64,000 nt of DNA from Parietaria judaica (GCA_954871525.1 OX940862.1:10684501-10748500), one strand, 5' to 3'. Positions 24,045 to 38,700 are shown, counted from the stretch's first letter. The notes: a model not told the origin generated them from the letters alone. Translations and numbers: made by a program.

Positions 24045-25562
24045 ATGACAATCTTCTCGCTCCCTTCTCTCTTCACCCTCCTCGCCTTTTCGATCCCGAC
24101 TCTAACGCTCGTCTTCCTCGCCCGCCGCCACCAAAATACACGTCTGAACCTGCCACCCGGCCCACCGGGGTGGCCTGTGGTCGGAAACCTCTTCCAAGTC
24201 GTCCGCTCGGGAAAACCGCTCTTCGAGTATGTAAACGATCTCCGGCAAAAATACGGCCCGATCATGACTCTCCGCATGGGGACGAGGACGATGATCATCC
24301 TGTCCGATGCTGGACTCGTCCATGAGGCCCTCGTTGAGCGTGGTGCAGCCTTTGCTTCCCGGCCGAGGGAGAATCCAACACGCAACATCTTCAGCGCCAA
24401 CAAGTTCACGGTCAACGCGGCCGTGTATGGCCCTGTGTGGCGCTCGTTGAGGAAGAACATGGTGCAGAATATGCTCGCCTCGTCACGACTCAAGGGGTTT
24501 CGTAGCGTCAGGGAGAGGGCGATGGAACGCTTCGTCGACAAGCTCCGTGCTGAAGCTAAGGCGGAGGACGGGGTTGTTTGGGTTCTGAAGAATGCGCGTT
24601 TCGCGGTGTTTGACATCCTCGTGACGATCTGCTTCGGGATTTTGATGGATGAAGAGACGGTGGAGAAGATGGACTTCGTGATGAAGAAGGTGTTGATAAC
24701 TCTTGACCCGAGAATTGACGATTTTCTTCCAATCTTGAGTCCGTTTTTTTATAAAGAGAGGAAGAAAGCTCTCGAGGTGAGACATCAGCAGATTGACTTT
24801 CTATACCCTTTCATCGAGCAGCGAAAGAGAGCGCTCCAGAATCCGGGGTCGGATGAGAGAGCGACATCGTTCTCGTACCTTGACACGCTCTTTGAGCTGA
24901 AAATCGAGGGCCGAGACGCAGGGCCGACTAAGGAGGAGCTCGTCACGCTCTGCTCAGAGTTTCTCAATGGCGGTACGGATACCACTGCCACCGCATTGGA
25001 GTGGGCCATCGCGCAGCTAATCGCGAACCCGGACATTCAGGAGAAGCTCTACGAGGAGGTCCGAAGCGTCGTCGGTTTAAACGGAATGGTCAGCGAGAAG
25101 GATGTAATGGAGAAGATGCCGTACCTTGAGTGTTTTGTGAAAGAGCTTTTCCGAAAGCACCCTCCAACGCCATTTTCGCTGACGCATGCCGCTATCGAAA
25201 CAACAAAGTTGGCGGGGTACGATATTCCTGCGGACGCCAACTTGGAGATTTTCTTGTCAGGGATATCGGACGATTCAGCTTTGTGGCCTGACCCAGGCCG
25301 GTTTGATCCAAGCCGGTTTTCGTACGGGAAGGGGGATTTGGGGGGAAACGACATTAGGATGATTCCGTTTGGCGTGGGGCGGCGGGTCTGCCCGGGGCTG
25401 ACCATGGCAACGGTGCATGTCCACCTCATGGTGGCGCGCATGGTGCAAGCGTTCGAGTGGAGCGCGTACCCGCCGGGCAGCAAGCTCGATTTCTCGGGCA
25501 AGGCAGAGTTCACCGTCGTCATGAAGAACACTCTACGTGCCGTCGTCAAAAGCCGCATTTAA
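24045..25562 (+). CDS. CYP77A: Cytochrome P450, CYP77A subfamily (copy 2)
   Basis: Intronless, 505 residues, start at 24045 (MTIFSLPSL). The layout is the same as copy 1: membrane anchor, LPPGPPGWPVVGN hinge, I-helix NGGTDTT (308-314), KELFRKHP with the ExxR pair, and PFGVGRRVCPG with haem ligand Cys449. The FDPSRF change is shared, so it predates the duplication. Differences from copy 1 cluster in the region after the I-helix (EVRSVVGLNGMVSEKDV versus EVQSVADLHGKFDEKDV) and in the substrate-recognition stretch after ExxR (TPFSLTHAAIET versus TPCLLTHAATET). The two may therefore differ in substrate or product. It is an ER monooxygenase, probably of fatty acids in cutin formation. Confidence 0.95.
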   Translation: MTIFSLPSLFTLLAFSIPTLTLVFLARRHQNTRLNLPPGPPGWPVVGNLFQVVRSGKPLFEYVNDLRQKYGPIMTLRMGTRTMIILSDAGLVHEALVERGAAFASRPRENPTRNIFSANKFTVNAAVYGPVWRSLRKNMVQNMLASSRLKGFRSVRERAMERFVDKLRAEAKAEDGVVWVLKNARFAVFDILVTICFGILMDEETVEKMDFVMKKVLITLDPRIDDFLPILSPFFYKERKKALEVRHQQIDFLYPFIEQRKRALQNPGSDERATSFSYLDTLFELKIEGRDAGPTKEELVTLCSEFLNGGTDTTATALEWAIAQLIANPDIQEKLYEEVRSVVGLNGMVSEKDVMEKMPYLECFVKELFRKHPPTPFSLTHAAIETTKLAGYDIPADANLEIFLSGISDDSALWPDPGRFDPSRFSYGKGDLGGNDIRMIPFGVGRRVCPGLTMATVHVHLMVARMVQAFEWSAYPPGSKLDFSGKAEFTVVMKNTLRAVVKSRI

Positions 25563-25926
25563 GTTATGATTTGAGTAATAATTCTGTCGTTTTCCATTTT
25601 GCTTCTGTTTTTCTTTTCTTTTTCTTTTCTTTTTTTTTTTCGCACATTCACAACGTTGTTCGAACTTTTGGCTTTAATACGTGTTAAATAACTTCTTATA
25701 TATAGTGTATGTATGAATTGTGTTTTCTATAAGTTGTGGTTTTAATCTTTAATCGTGCAATTAGCATTTTAATTAGTTTGCTTTAATTGTAGAATTTTCA
25801 GCCAATATATATACCAATTGGCAAAAACAATTAAACATATGTTTTATTATATAATATGCTTCTTAATTCATAAAAAGAAAGGTTCTATATATTGGATTTG
25901 ACCTCGTCGACTCGCACATATATATG

Positions 25927-25960
<34 letters not shown>

Positions 25961-28900
25961 TGTGCATTAATAAAACGTTGCACTATATATCATGATATTT
26001 TTAATTTTGTGCTTCCTGACAATGAATCACGGTTCTCAACTTTCAGGCTTTCATCAACTTTTTAGAATATATATATGTATGTATATATTATTAATTGTAC
26101 ATATTTAATGTCATGCACATAGTGACATAAGTAAGTATATCATGGAAACCCTAAATGTGCATGCAGGAATAAATATTCACGCGGCCCACGTACTCAATTC
26201 ATGCCCTTGACGTTTCATAATTTAATTCAAGAAGAAATTAATAGGAGAAGAACACACTCCTAGGAGTATTTTATGGCTCACTGTTCAAAGTCACAACAAA
26301 TTAAGGAAATAATTCGTAAAAAAAAATATATATAAAAGAATTAGTAGCTGCATATATAATAGATATTATTGGGATCGTATACTGAAACTGAACTACGTAC
26401 TCGTACGAAGGAAATGTCGTATTCTGTCGGTTGTTAGAATTATAAATGTTACGTTGACATAGCTCCTCAAGTGAAAAGTACCATTATTACATATATATAC
26501 ATATACGTATATATATATATGACGTATATCTTTTGATCGTTCAAGTTTAATTTCTCTTTCTAATGGAACTGATGTCTATATAAAATCTAATTTACTGGAA
26601 TCGTTACGGAGACGAGACACAACAATTAAGGTATGATCGCTCGACTTGTATATATGAGCCTGGCTATAGCCTCGAGATTTTCACATCTTTACTCTAGTTT
26701 TTGTGCGTTCTAGTAAATTAAATAGAGTGAGCAAGAGAATTGTAATGAGAAATTCAAATTGGATTATAATGGGTCAAATTTTGCAAGCGTCATATATACG
26801 TACAACAAACAATATATATTCATGTCAAGAATATTCATGTTCTTGACGTTCATTTAGTGTTTTTAATGCTCATATAGTGTTCTTGAGGTTCATATAGTGT
26901 CTTTAATGTTAATTTGATTTTGGTGTTCTTGATGTTCAAATTTTGTTAATGTGCTCTAAAATATTGCCTTTAAAATTTTGTTGATGTTAATGTGCTCTAA
27001 AATATTGCCTTTAAAATTTTCAACCAATTCAAAAAGTAACTATTTTGGAGCTTATACATTGAAATTTGAATATAAAAGAATATCATGGAATAATATGTAA
27101 GAATTAAATTGCGGACGATAAATGCTACAGGAAATGCTAAAACATATAATGTAACATTTATTTATTCTACATGATTTACAATTGTTAAAACATCAAGAGT
27201 ACTATAAATTAATAAAAAGTTCTTTTGAGACATGTGTTATATTCGTATTGAGCGTCATAGTCTCCAATGAGACCCATAACTAAATTCAAATTTGTAATAA
27301 ACGATTGCTTGTCTTTTATTGACGACATTGAATAACCTTAATAATCCAAGTGAAAATCAAATTCTACGAACATTCAAATCCCGAACATCATAAAAAAAAT
27401 ACGTAATAAAACAAATGTCTAGAAATAAAATTAATTTGCAGTGGAAGTTACCTTATTTTTCTATAAATTTATCTAAAATAAAAACTAATAATTAAATAAG
27501 AAATCTTCGGTACAAATTGGTCTGGTACTAGTTCTCAAAATTAAAAATGAATTTTAAAGATCCAATGCATATTTAGACAGAAGACATTGTTTCATGAACC
27601 CCAACCTTAATTACAGATAGGTTCGTTGTTGCTCGTATTTTTAGAAAGAAAGCTGATCCATAGAAATTGCCTATTCTATTCATATAATAAGAGTTTTTTT
27701 TTTTTTTTTTTTAAGGAATGTAATAAGAGTTAGTGGGCACATTAATTGCTGTACATATATATAGATATATATCATAAAATAAACTTGCGAGGAATAGTTG
27801 CAATCAGTGGATTTAACGTTCGCCAAGTGCCGTAGAAACACTGAATTGTTGGTGAGCGTTGAGATCAAATTGAATTGAATTCAACCAAAGGACTATTTGC
27901 AGCTCACCTGTCTCGTATCTCCTCATAATTAATATCAACCTTATTAAACAGCTCTCATTTTAAGAGCTAATTATATGTGCATTATCATGATAACTACAAA
28001 AATTTAAGCGATCGCCCAAGGCTCCGATAATAAAATAAAAATATTATATTCAAATATATTGATTATTTGACTAATTAGAAAAGGTAACTATATAATATCG
28101 GAAAATTATTGTCCTACCTATGATTGTGTCTAGTATTTGCTCACATTCTTTATTATATTTAGGAGTATTAAAATTATTTTTATAGTTATTTGAGCTGAAC
28201 AAACATAGGTTAATAAGTAAAAAAAATATGATACAATTATGATAATTATAGCCATATCATAATAGTCCGTGTATTTTCCCCAACTTTTGGCTCTAAGTAC
28301 TTAAAATCATAAATTAATTCGATGGAATGTGATCATTTATATTTAAATGTCTTGAAAACTCACAGTTGTCGAATTTAGGATTGGGTCCCTATGAGTTGTA
28401 TGTTATAAGCGGCCTAAAAATAGCGAAATAAATGGGCTGTGTTTTCGAGTCCATTTCACTTCTTTAAAGATGCTCCAATTTCAGTTGAATTCTTTGTAAA
28501 ATATATTTGTTCTTACAAAGAAAGATTTACTCAATGTAGCAAGTGACACAATGAAAGTTTTTTACTTAATGTTTGTGGTGATCTCGAGATAATGTAACTC
28601 GTCTCTCTCACGTTGTTGCGGGTGTTGCCACCGGCTCGGGATTGGGGATTTGGGCATTAAGGCACAGTTCAGGCATGCGAAATAATTTATAGTTTCATGT
28701 CTAAAAAAATGTTAACGCCTGTACTTTTGCGTGTAGACCTCGAAAAAAAATATAATCCGGAGGTTTTCGAAGATACTATAAAGATGGTATGTTTCGATCT
28801 TTAAAAAATTTAAAACTAGATTGCGAATATATTTACACACTTGGTACAAAATTGAATATGTATGTCCCATGTATCATAAAACATAACCTGTTTTTTCGAA

Positions 28901-31357
28901 TAAACGGTTAGGTAACTGAATTTGGGCTTCATTTTGATGATTCCTCTATGTCTCCAAACTAAATGATAAATGGAAGTGCTTACTTTTTTAAATAACTTGC
29001 AAGTATCTGTACTAGGTGCTGCAAAATTAGCCCAACTCAATCTAGATTCCGACCCAACTCAATAATAATAATAAAAAAAGAATTGTCGGGTTGGTCCACC
29101 TTTACGATGGGCGGATCAGAATAGGGTTGAAGGGTCCGGCCGGTTTGACCGATCCAAAAAAAAAAATACATTTTTCTTATTCACCTAATCGGTCTTTCAT
29201 AAGACAATACTAACTAGTTAAATCTTTATGTTTATGAAAATCATAGAATGCATCGGACCGATCCCTAAGTTTGGGCAGCGGTTCAGTCGGAGAAACAGTT
29301 CATTATATGTGAGATGGATTGGAGAGTGTATTCATGATCTTTTTCTCCTGATTACTTGAAGAAGGTTTGTGAACGTATAATATCTCTCACACCACACTGA
29401 GAGCAAAAGTCAGTATAATTTCTGACGTCATTTTTTATTTTTTGCTCACTAATTTTGTTTTTTATTTGAGAATTCAGTTGGATAGTCGGACTCGGACTAG
29501 GCATCTGATATTAATCCTTGTTGAGTTGCTCAGTGGAATAGTACGTCGTATTAGAGCACGTGACATGTCGTTTATCAATATAGTAAAACAAAAAGAACTG
29601 CCTTCATCGAAACACAAGAAATGATGTACGAAAAAATGGTGTAAGCATGAATTCCTTCGAAGGAGTTTTCTAAAAGCGTCAAATCAAATCCAAAGAGTTT
29701 TGCATGCATGTGATTGTATAATAATTCAGCTGAATATACATTTTCAGGTAAATATAATACAGCTTTTCTCAGTATAGGTATTAGCCTATTAGGTACTAAA
29801 ATGGCAAGCCCGAATTCCAAGAGAAAGAAAAATTTTATTTTATTCTATACGTGTACTGATCTTTTTTTTTTCTTTTCATTTTAAATAAACTAAAGGCATA
29901 AATATTTTTAAATCATCCAAAGTTTCATATTCCCAGAACTTATAAAATAATGATAAAAATACTTTAAGTGTTAAAAATATAGAAATATGTTGGTTCTTTT
30001 TTATTTATTTTTACATCGTCACCGGCAAGTGTGGAACACTAATTTTGCCACGTCGTTATTCATTTTAGTCAAAATTTCACGTTTTGTCATCGTGCACTAG
30101 TCTTTTCCTTCACAACATGTATCTATATCTTTTTCTTCACAATTTTGTAATGATTTAAAACGTAAAAAAAATAGATGAAATGATGGTACACGTTGGCAAA
30201 ACATAATTTGACTAAAATAAAATAATAATGTGGCATAAGTACACTACGCATGTCATTTAACGTTTGACGTAAAAGAAGAACCCCTAGATTTTTTTATTTT
30301 TAATACTTGAAAAAATTGTCATTTTATTTCGTTGTAAGTAATTTATCTTGTTTTTGCATCGACACGTGCATGTATTTTGTACATATCGAAATAATAGTCT
30401 AATCATTTATGACTTTACTTTGCCGTGTTCATTTAGCTTATTGTTGTTGTAGGCCTGTCTTCCTACTCCGAAACACCAACAAAATTGTGCAGGTCTCTCT
30501 ACCTGCACACTACTTATTATATATTTATATATATATATATATATGAATGAATGATATTGGTCTTCGAATTCATGCATTTTACTATTCATAATAACGTACA
30601 AAAAAGAAGCATCAATAATACAAGAATCACTGTTTAAGCTACGTACCTCTTCTGTATCCACCAATTAAACAATTCTCATTGCTCGCATCATCACCACGTC
30701 ATTGTAATGCTATGAATGAGCTCAAATTCAACTCAAAAGTCAAACTCTCGAAAAGATAATTTGTTTCAAGTTTAGTTCAAGTTACCGAAAAAGAAAAACC
30801 CGAGAGAAAAACGGAAACAAGGGGTCGAAAATGGATCTGAATTATAATAGGATTTCTGCGAAATAAAGATGAAAAAAGTGCGATAGGAACCGGTTCTTCC
30901 AGTTACTTGGAAAAAAGGTGATGGCTATATGTGCTTTTCAATAAGCGGCTACATCCCGTTAATTCGCTAACTCGAAAGCCTGGTTTGAACTTTAGAGATA
31001 CCCCAACACAAAACCTAGATTTTCTTCTTGTATAGTTGAACAAGATATATAGTAAAATAATTTGCATGCATAACCACATTATATATATATAATTTATATA
31101 TATTAATTAAAATCAAAATTGTTAAACTATTATGTACGAAGTTATTGAAATCTGAGATATGGTGAAAGCATCAAGAAACCTCATCAAACCTGCGATAAAT
31201 AGTCTTTAATCACCATGCATATTGACCTAATCCCAGACAAACTATCTAGACCGATCAATCACAATGATAGAGAGAGAGAGATCAGATTGTAATTAATAAT
31301 GATAAGAGTATAGTTACAAATTAATGAATTTATCATTTGCTAGTTATTACACACACC
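25563..31357. other. Intergenic region between CYP77A copy 2 and the trihelix gene
   Basis: Nothing gene-like is recognised in these 5.8 kb. It holds TA tracts (25930-25959), a 41-bp tandem duplication (26945-27026), poly-pyrimidine runs and AT-rich DNA. The region just after 25562 (CTTTTCTTTTTCTTTTC) is the probable 3' untranslated end of the P450 gene. Confidence 0.7.
26945..27026 (+). repeat. 41-bp tandem duplication
   Basis: The unit starting GTTAATGTGCTCTAAAATAT at 26945 is repeated exactly from 26986. Upstream (26826-26940) several variants of TTCTTGA.GTTCAT and CATATAGTGT are spaced at roughly 30-base steps, suggesting an older degenerate array. Confidence 0.8.
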
Positions 31358-33185
31358 TTATTCTGGGTCGATATTCTTATCTTTACCGAGCCGCAAAGTA
31401 CCGTACTTTTCCCAAAGATTCTCCCCTTCCCCGAACAAAAGATGAAAGAAGTTATTCTGATGCATTTGTGTTGCGACGTTAGAGCTTGACGGTGAATTAT
31501 CAAGCCCTAAAGCGTTACCGCTTTGATGATGATGATGATGTTTCTCTGGCTTCGGATCCAAGTAATAGCCACTCGTCTTATAGTAATCTTCTTTCCTCTT
31601 CTTCTTAACCTCACTTGTCATTGTGAAGTAAACGCTCACGCTCTCCCATTTCTCTTTGCACTCACTTGCGCTTCTCATAAATCCCGAACAAGCCATTTTT
31701 GAAGCTATGTCATCCCAAATAGCCCCAACATATGCACTTGGTTCCAAGCCATTTCTTAGCTCTATCAAGCTTGATATCTCTTCTTCACTCCATCGATTGT
31801 AACAAGAAGCGCTATAATCAACCCTAGCGTCATTGCTTATCCGATCTCTACCAATCATCCTCTCCGGAAACGACGGGAGTTCTAGTTGCGTATGATCATT
31901 TCCTCTTAGCTTCCTCAAGGCGCCAATTAAAGCGGCATCTCTCGCCTCGATCCACGCCTTCTCTTTGGTCCAAAACTCGCTGACCTCTCTGTCGAACCTC
32001 GCAGCATCATTCCTCCGCCGCTCGTCTTCCCTCTCCAACTTCTCCTCCTCCCTCTCCACCATGCTCTTCACTATCTTCTCCATCCAACTCTCCTGCGTCG
32101 CTATGACCTTCTTCATCTGCGAGTCCACAAAGTGCTCAACTTTTGCTTTCCACGAAGCCGACGAACCCTTTCCTTTCATTTTACTCCGTTCGTTCTTAGT
32201 CTTGAACGCGATGGCCGAGAGGTCATCGTCGTTGTTGTTGTTCTCTGACGATGAGGTTTCAAACTCGGTGGAGTTGATTGAGAAGCTGAGGCTTTCGTGA
32301 TTAATGGCATTGCTTGGCCGGTTCATATTAGAGCATTGGTGGTCGTACAAGAGAGAGTTTGATCTTACAGGGTATTGCGTATCCATGAGGGTCGATGAGG
32401 ATTGAACGTTGATGCTCTGATCGCCATAAATCGCTTCGAGTTGGCGGAAGAATCGGTAGTGCTTCCCGTCTTGTCTACCGGCTTTTCCTTCCTTGGTCTT
32501 CTTGTAGTATTTGTACAAGTTCTCGAACTTCTCTTTGCACTTCTTTCCACTTCTTTGGTATCCATGTTCCTCGGCCATTATCCTGTTAATTAAACATGGT
32601 TAATCTTAATTAGTTTAGTTCATTAAAATGTAAAAGCAGTCATTAAGAGTAAAATTAATGTAATATAACTATAAAAGTCTCTCATGTAGAAAAATTGATA
32701 AGGTTAAACATATTATTCATGTGTGAATAATTTCATTTGGACAAAAACTTATCTTCAAACATCAGAAAGAGTAGTATATAATTTAACATAAATCTGACCA
32801 AGAAGTACCATATATATATATATATATATATATTTATTTATTTAAATGGAAGGGGTTTTCTCAACATAAGTTAATCAAATAGTCAGTGTATAGGAACTTA
32901 AGGAAATTAGAGGTTTTTCTAGCTCTCATTACAAAGTTTTCCAATCTCCATAGAGTTCTTAATTAGACCACTTAAATGTCACATTTTGCATGAAAAATAA
33001 ACATTAACAACCGAATAGACCAAAAATGAAGCAAAAAGAGAGTTGAAAAGAAGAAGAAATATGAATGAAAAAAATCATAATCACACAAATCCACTCAACA
33101 TTTGACTCGATTCATACACACACACAATATGAATATGTATAAGAATGACACAAGTGACTTAACAGTTTACAAATGTTTGAAAATA

Positions 33186-33237
<52 letters not shown>

Positions 33238-33957
33238 CCTTCTTTTTGTCTTTTTAAGACACCAGCTTTAATAAAGCAACTAGTTGTTAAGTAACACACC
33301 ATTAATTCCCTTCCCTATTCTAATAATAACGACAAGAACAAGATGAAGATCAAACGGAAAAATACCAAGTAATAGCCAAGTATTTTAAATGTTTTTGAAC
33401 ACTATTACAAAACATTTTCCCACTTTTCTTCTAGAGCAGTTAGGGTTTCGGTTGATACGAGTGTTTCTTCAATTTTTTGTGTGTAGTGAAATTCGAACTT
33501 GATATATATGAGAAATAATAGTATCATATATTACAAACCTAGAGACTTCATCCCATAGAGGGGCTTTCTGATTGGTGTCTTTGAACCTCGAATTGAGCCG
33601 AGATCTAATCTCCAGAAGCGTTAGGGTTTCCTGCCTCGGCCACCGGCTGTTGTTGCTGGCTTCCCCGTAATTCATATCCGTGTTTCCGACGATACCGTTC
33701 CACACGTGATGAGGACCCCCGCTAACCTCCCCCGTCTGATCGTGGAAGCTCGCGTGGCCAGCCCCGCCAAGGCCGTACCCCATCAACGCACTGCCATCGA
33801 CTAACCCCCCGCCAGATGCTAGAGGGAACTGGTGGGGCCCCGCCGGGGAGGGACAGGTTGAAGTCATGATCCGGTGGTGCATGACCGGGAACATCGGCTG
33901 CGCCGCAGCCGCCAGCTGGCGGTAGTGATCTCCCGGGAGGCCGTACTGCTCTTCCAT
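31358..33957 (-). CDS. PTL: Trihelix transcription factor, PETAL LOSS-like (GT-2 clade)
   Basis: Two exons on the minus strand: 33957-33539 and 32582-31358, joined in phase 2 across a 956-bp GT-AG intron, giving 547 residues. The first trihelix DNA-binding domain (about 105-192) starts RWPRQETLTLLEIRSRL and spans the intron at SR|IMAEEHGYQRSGKKCKEKF. The central coiled coil (about 283-363) is rich in Glu, Arg and Lys. A second trihelix (about 402-470) starts CYNRWSEEEISSLIELRNGL. The end ENLWEKYGTLRLGK matches the PETAL LOSS C-terminus. The N-terminal 100 residues are Gly/Pro/His-rich. In Arabidopsis this nuclear protein restrains growth between sepals and orients petals. A His run (about residue 490) and an Asn run are extra. 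The leader is GA-rich. Confidence 0.93.
33189..33234. repeat. (TA)n microsatellite in the PTL intron
   Basis: A run of about 46 AT bases inside the single intron of the trihelix gene, which also has a shorter TA tract near 32813-32832. Length polymorphism is likely. Confidence 0.95.
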
Positions 33958-34873
33958 TTTGACAAAGAGAGAGAAGGGTAATGGAGAGAGAAAGAGAGCA
34001 ATGAAGTGAAGTGAAGCAGTGATAGAGAGAGAGATGTTAAATTTTTTTCAATATTATATTTTCTTCTTTCTTGCTTTGTTTGAATGATTATGAATTTATT
34101 TAATTTTGGTGAAAAGTTTATTGTGCGTTGGAGACAGGATCCGAGTCTACCGCAACAATCGTCATTGTTTCATCACAAGCATAAAGTGAGAGAGAGAAAA
34201 GGGGGGTCTTGAAGAGCAACGATTTTCTGTCCCAAATTTAAATTTAAATCTAATTTTGTTATATGAATAAAGCTCCAATCACATATTAGAAAACAAAACT
34301 GACAAACAAAAATAGAGTGTTCCCTTACACTCCACGAGGTTTATTCACTAGTGCCACTTGTAAATTTGATCCACTGTATTTCAGTTATAGTTCTTTAATC
34401 ATAATCATGTTCTTCCCGATCTCTCTTTGTGCTACTAAGCAATACGTACAATGTCGCCTATAAGGCGATATATATAACTAAGAAAATAGGGTTACTTTAT
34501 AAAATTCTCTCACTACATAAGTCGGGTCTTCATAGTGGTTCCGATGAATTAGGCGCTTACTCGACATATTTATTGAGACGGAAATCGATCATGCTTTGAC
34601 TAATAAGTACGGTGGTAATGATATTATGATACCGATAAGTTATTTGCAATTTTTAGACATTTTTGGAGTTCAAGAAAGAGAGGAAAACAAAATGTTAAAA
34701 TGAGTTATACATTGAACACCTTATGTTACACATTCTTAGCCTACTCTTTGGTATATATGTGTTGCTCCTCTTAGTTTCTTGTTGGTTTGTTTTCTTTTTA
34801 ATTAGTTTGTCTTGAGACAATGTTCTTTTAGTTTATGTTTATATATAAACTTCATGTGTCGTTTTTAATGAGA

Positions 34874-34904
<31 letters not shown>

Positions 34905-35689
34905 TATATATGTGTGTGTGCATAAATTAATGTTTAATACGTACGTTTCAGTATTCATCGGGATAATCACAGATCATCACGTACTATGTCGTGTATACAA
35001 GTGTTAATGAGTAGCGAATTGTATTGGACGAGACATGAAAGAGGGTCAAAGAGAATATTAATGATTCTCTTAATTTATATATATATATATATATTATACT
35101 ATATAGTGTGGTGGGTTTATTTTATTTTATTATATTTTGGTAGGGGACTGAGCAAGGCTCAGTTTTTCATTTATATCGTCTCATGCAAGTACTGATTTGA
35201 TATGCCAAATTTGTTTCCTAATGGAATTCCATTAATAATCAATTTATTTGTTTATTTTTACCTGCTGTTAGAGAGCACAGTGTTTAATTATATCTATATA
35301 TAGACCTACTAAGACTAAACTAACATGTAACAAATATGTTTATGTACTTGAAGCCCTAGATTTTTTGGAAACCAAAAATCTTGAATTTGTTTATGTTTAT
35401 GTTAGAATGAAAGAAAAAAAATGGTACCTTTGAGTAGTTTGTTTGCTTGTATTTGTAAATCAGAGGTTTAATTTAATTCAAATTAGAGGCTAATCATGGA
35501 AGGGAGCACGTGTGGGATGAGAGGAAAAAAATATTTTTATAAAAAAATTGATGATTTTAATATGATAACCTCTAATTAAGTCGATATAACAAAAATTATT
35601 AAAAAGAAAATTCCATATACGACAAAAATAGATGGGAAAAAAACTTACACACTCGCGTGCACACTTTCACTCAAGAGGAGAAAAACAAA

Positions 35690-35691
<2 letters not shown>

Positions 35692-35729
<38 letters not shown>
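35692..35729. repeat. (TA)n microsatellite
   Basis: An uninterrupted AT dinucleotide run of about 38 bases in intergenic DNA. Confidence 0.95.
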
Positions 35730-35732
<3 letters not shown>

Positions 35733-38700
35733 AGTGCTATAAAATTCCTTTGTATATATATGTATTTGTATGTATAATATCATGTTATTCGTTATTGGTG
35801 TAGTGATATACGTTGCCGAATTGGATATAGAATCTAAATTTCAACGTATTAAATCAAATATAGTATTACATTACATCATGCTAAAAGTGAGACGACATGT
35901 ACTAATTATAAATAGAATTTGACTGATTAAACCGTTGAAAACCATAAAATTATTCAAGATTTACTATTTACGTATATACCCTGAAACTAGATATTTTTAT
36001 CCCAAGTTAAAGAATAGTAAAAACTAAGAAGTAGAAGAAAAGAAAATGTAATGAAGATCGTAATGTTGCCCTACTTTTTACCAAACATAAGTCAACTCTC
36101 CATATATATCTTTCTCTAAACACACACAAATATCTCTATACCGACTATACCGACTATGAAGTCATTTTCAATCGATCACTCTACTTTTTACTTTATTTTT
36201 CACTTTATTTTGCAGTAAACTTACGGTATTTTCTCTCTAATCGAACTCCATATATATCTCTCAGTATATTTTTCACTATACTTTTTTTTATCTCTTATTT
36301 AAACTTATACCCGTACATTTATTTATTGATTATTAATTAGATCACTCAATAGTTTACTTATTAATATAAATACACATTTATTAAAACAAATATTTATTTA
36401 ATGAAAATTAAAACATAAATAAAATAAAATTACATTGAATTGTGTTTTGTATTAATTCGTAATGAATTGTTTTATGTGCAAATTGTAATAGTTTTATTTT
36501 TAAATGTTGTCTTTTAAATTATGTGAGATGATAAATATTTATAAGTTGATACTTTTTCCCACTATAAATATTTTTTGGGTTAAATATTAAATAATTTTAT
36601 AAATTGTAGACATTTGTGTAAGTTATCAAATATAGTTTCCTGGTTCTTTATTTGTTTTGCTCTGAATTCAAGTTCTAATTGATTCGATTAATTAATATTT
36701 TATTATGTAATATGAAGAAACTAATATAATGAAGATTTGGAAGAAGATCTGACGTAGCTGCATGTCAGTGAACTAGCACCGTCGAGCTGATGCCCGATTT
36801 CCCGAGTATGTGCATCGTTGTTCGGCCTTGACTAGACCACCCGTGAAAAATTCATACCCGAACACTATCCGTAATAGACTACCTTGTGACCGGTTACAAA
36901 ATTAATGCAACAATGGCTATCCGTAACGTATATTGTTCCGAAATGGTCAAATATTTTGTTTGTTTGGTTTGACCGCGTCGGTTTTCATTCTAGGTTCCCG
37001 GCCAATTATTTCGGCTAGCCTGTCCACAGTACTATCAACGTGTCCACAATAAAGTGATAGCAGTGACCACAAATATTCATTTAATTAACAATACCACTGT
37101 TCATACTTCATATATCAATTTCATTGTAATCACTGTAGCTCATTAATAATAATTTCTTTTTTTAGTACCATCAAAAAATTATTAATATGTTCTTTTAAAT
37201 TCACTTGCTAATGAAATGAACAGACCACGCTTAGTACACTGGTTCACTCACATCTATATTATATATGACATCATAGATGTCCTCTGTGTCTAAGGCTTAA
37301 TCAGCAGACGACACGTGGACCTACTGTACCAAACCTACTAATACATAGATTACGTGCATTGTGGATTAATTAAGGTAGTTATTGAGATCAGACAGCTAAA
37401 TTACATATATATAGGTTAGCTATCTGATACACAACTATATATAGCTATATATATTCTCATCTTTACGCGCGTACAGTCTTTGCCTATAGTAATTACTATA
37501 ATTATCATGCACGTTAAACAGAAATACGTAATAATAATCAGAACATAATTTATACTTATATATATATTAAACCCTATATAGTATCAATTAATATATATAA
37601 ATAGCGTATTGCAACACGACACGAGTCATATATATACAATACATGGTACGTTGGGTTAGAACTTAGAAGCAAAAGCTTCGAAAGTCTCAAACTTAGACAT
37701 AGGCACATCACATACAGTGATGTATGAAATTATCAGAAGGAAAAAGTGTGATGAATGATTATGATGATATATAATTCCAAAATCGTCCTATTATATATAT
37801 ATATATATAATATAGATTTTGTTCTTGAGCTTTTCTTCTCCAAATAATCCAAAATGTTGAAGGGTCATGCATGTGGGGGTGAAAATAAAAAAGACCTGAG
37901 ACTCTGAGTTCTCTGAACCCTGAAGAACTGATGCACTACGTACTGGGAATACTTTTGTCAGATATATACATATATATAATAATAATATATATATATATAT
38001 ATGATCTGATTGCTTATATCACACGCTCCCTGATCATGGCACTGTTTGTCTGAGTGATGACCAAATACTTTCCAATATCCATCACCTGCAAACCCCGACG
38101 TAAGTGATTCCTCAATGCATGATATCTCTTTAATTTATTTCATTCACTAAATATAATGATATATGTATATATAGTTGTATATATATCGATCGATAATATT
38201 TTAATGCGCACGAGTCAGGAGAGCATATACACATATACATACATATATATAGCAAGGATGAGTTACCGGGATTTACCGGTGATTATACCGGTAAAAACTC
38301 ATTATATATTGTAACGTTGCGTGTTGCTGCTTTATGATCGATCAAGTTGCCAAGGGTTAGTTGTTGGGTAACCAAAATTCGAGAAAATGCCAATATAACC
38401 GATGACAAACAAGTGAATGCTAAAAAAAATTACAATATACTTAACAAAGAAAACAAATATATACACACATATAAAAAACCGATTATATTATCTATTTAGA
38501 GTTATCTTAACACCATTTAAGGTAAATACAGGCAAAAGTACTTAAGAGTATATAAAATTTCATCACTGACATATCTAATCATATTCGTCTTGGTAATAGT
38601 ACCAAAATTAATAACTTTTTTCGTATCACCGTAAGATTTAAGTGGTTTCCGTTATGACTCATTGTCATAACTAAAACAATATATAGATTATAGGGTGTTA

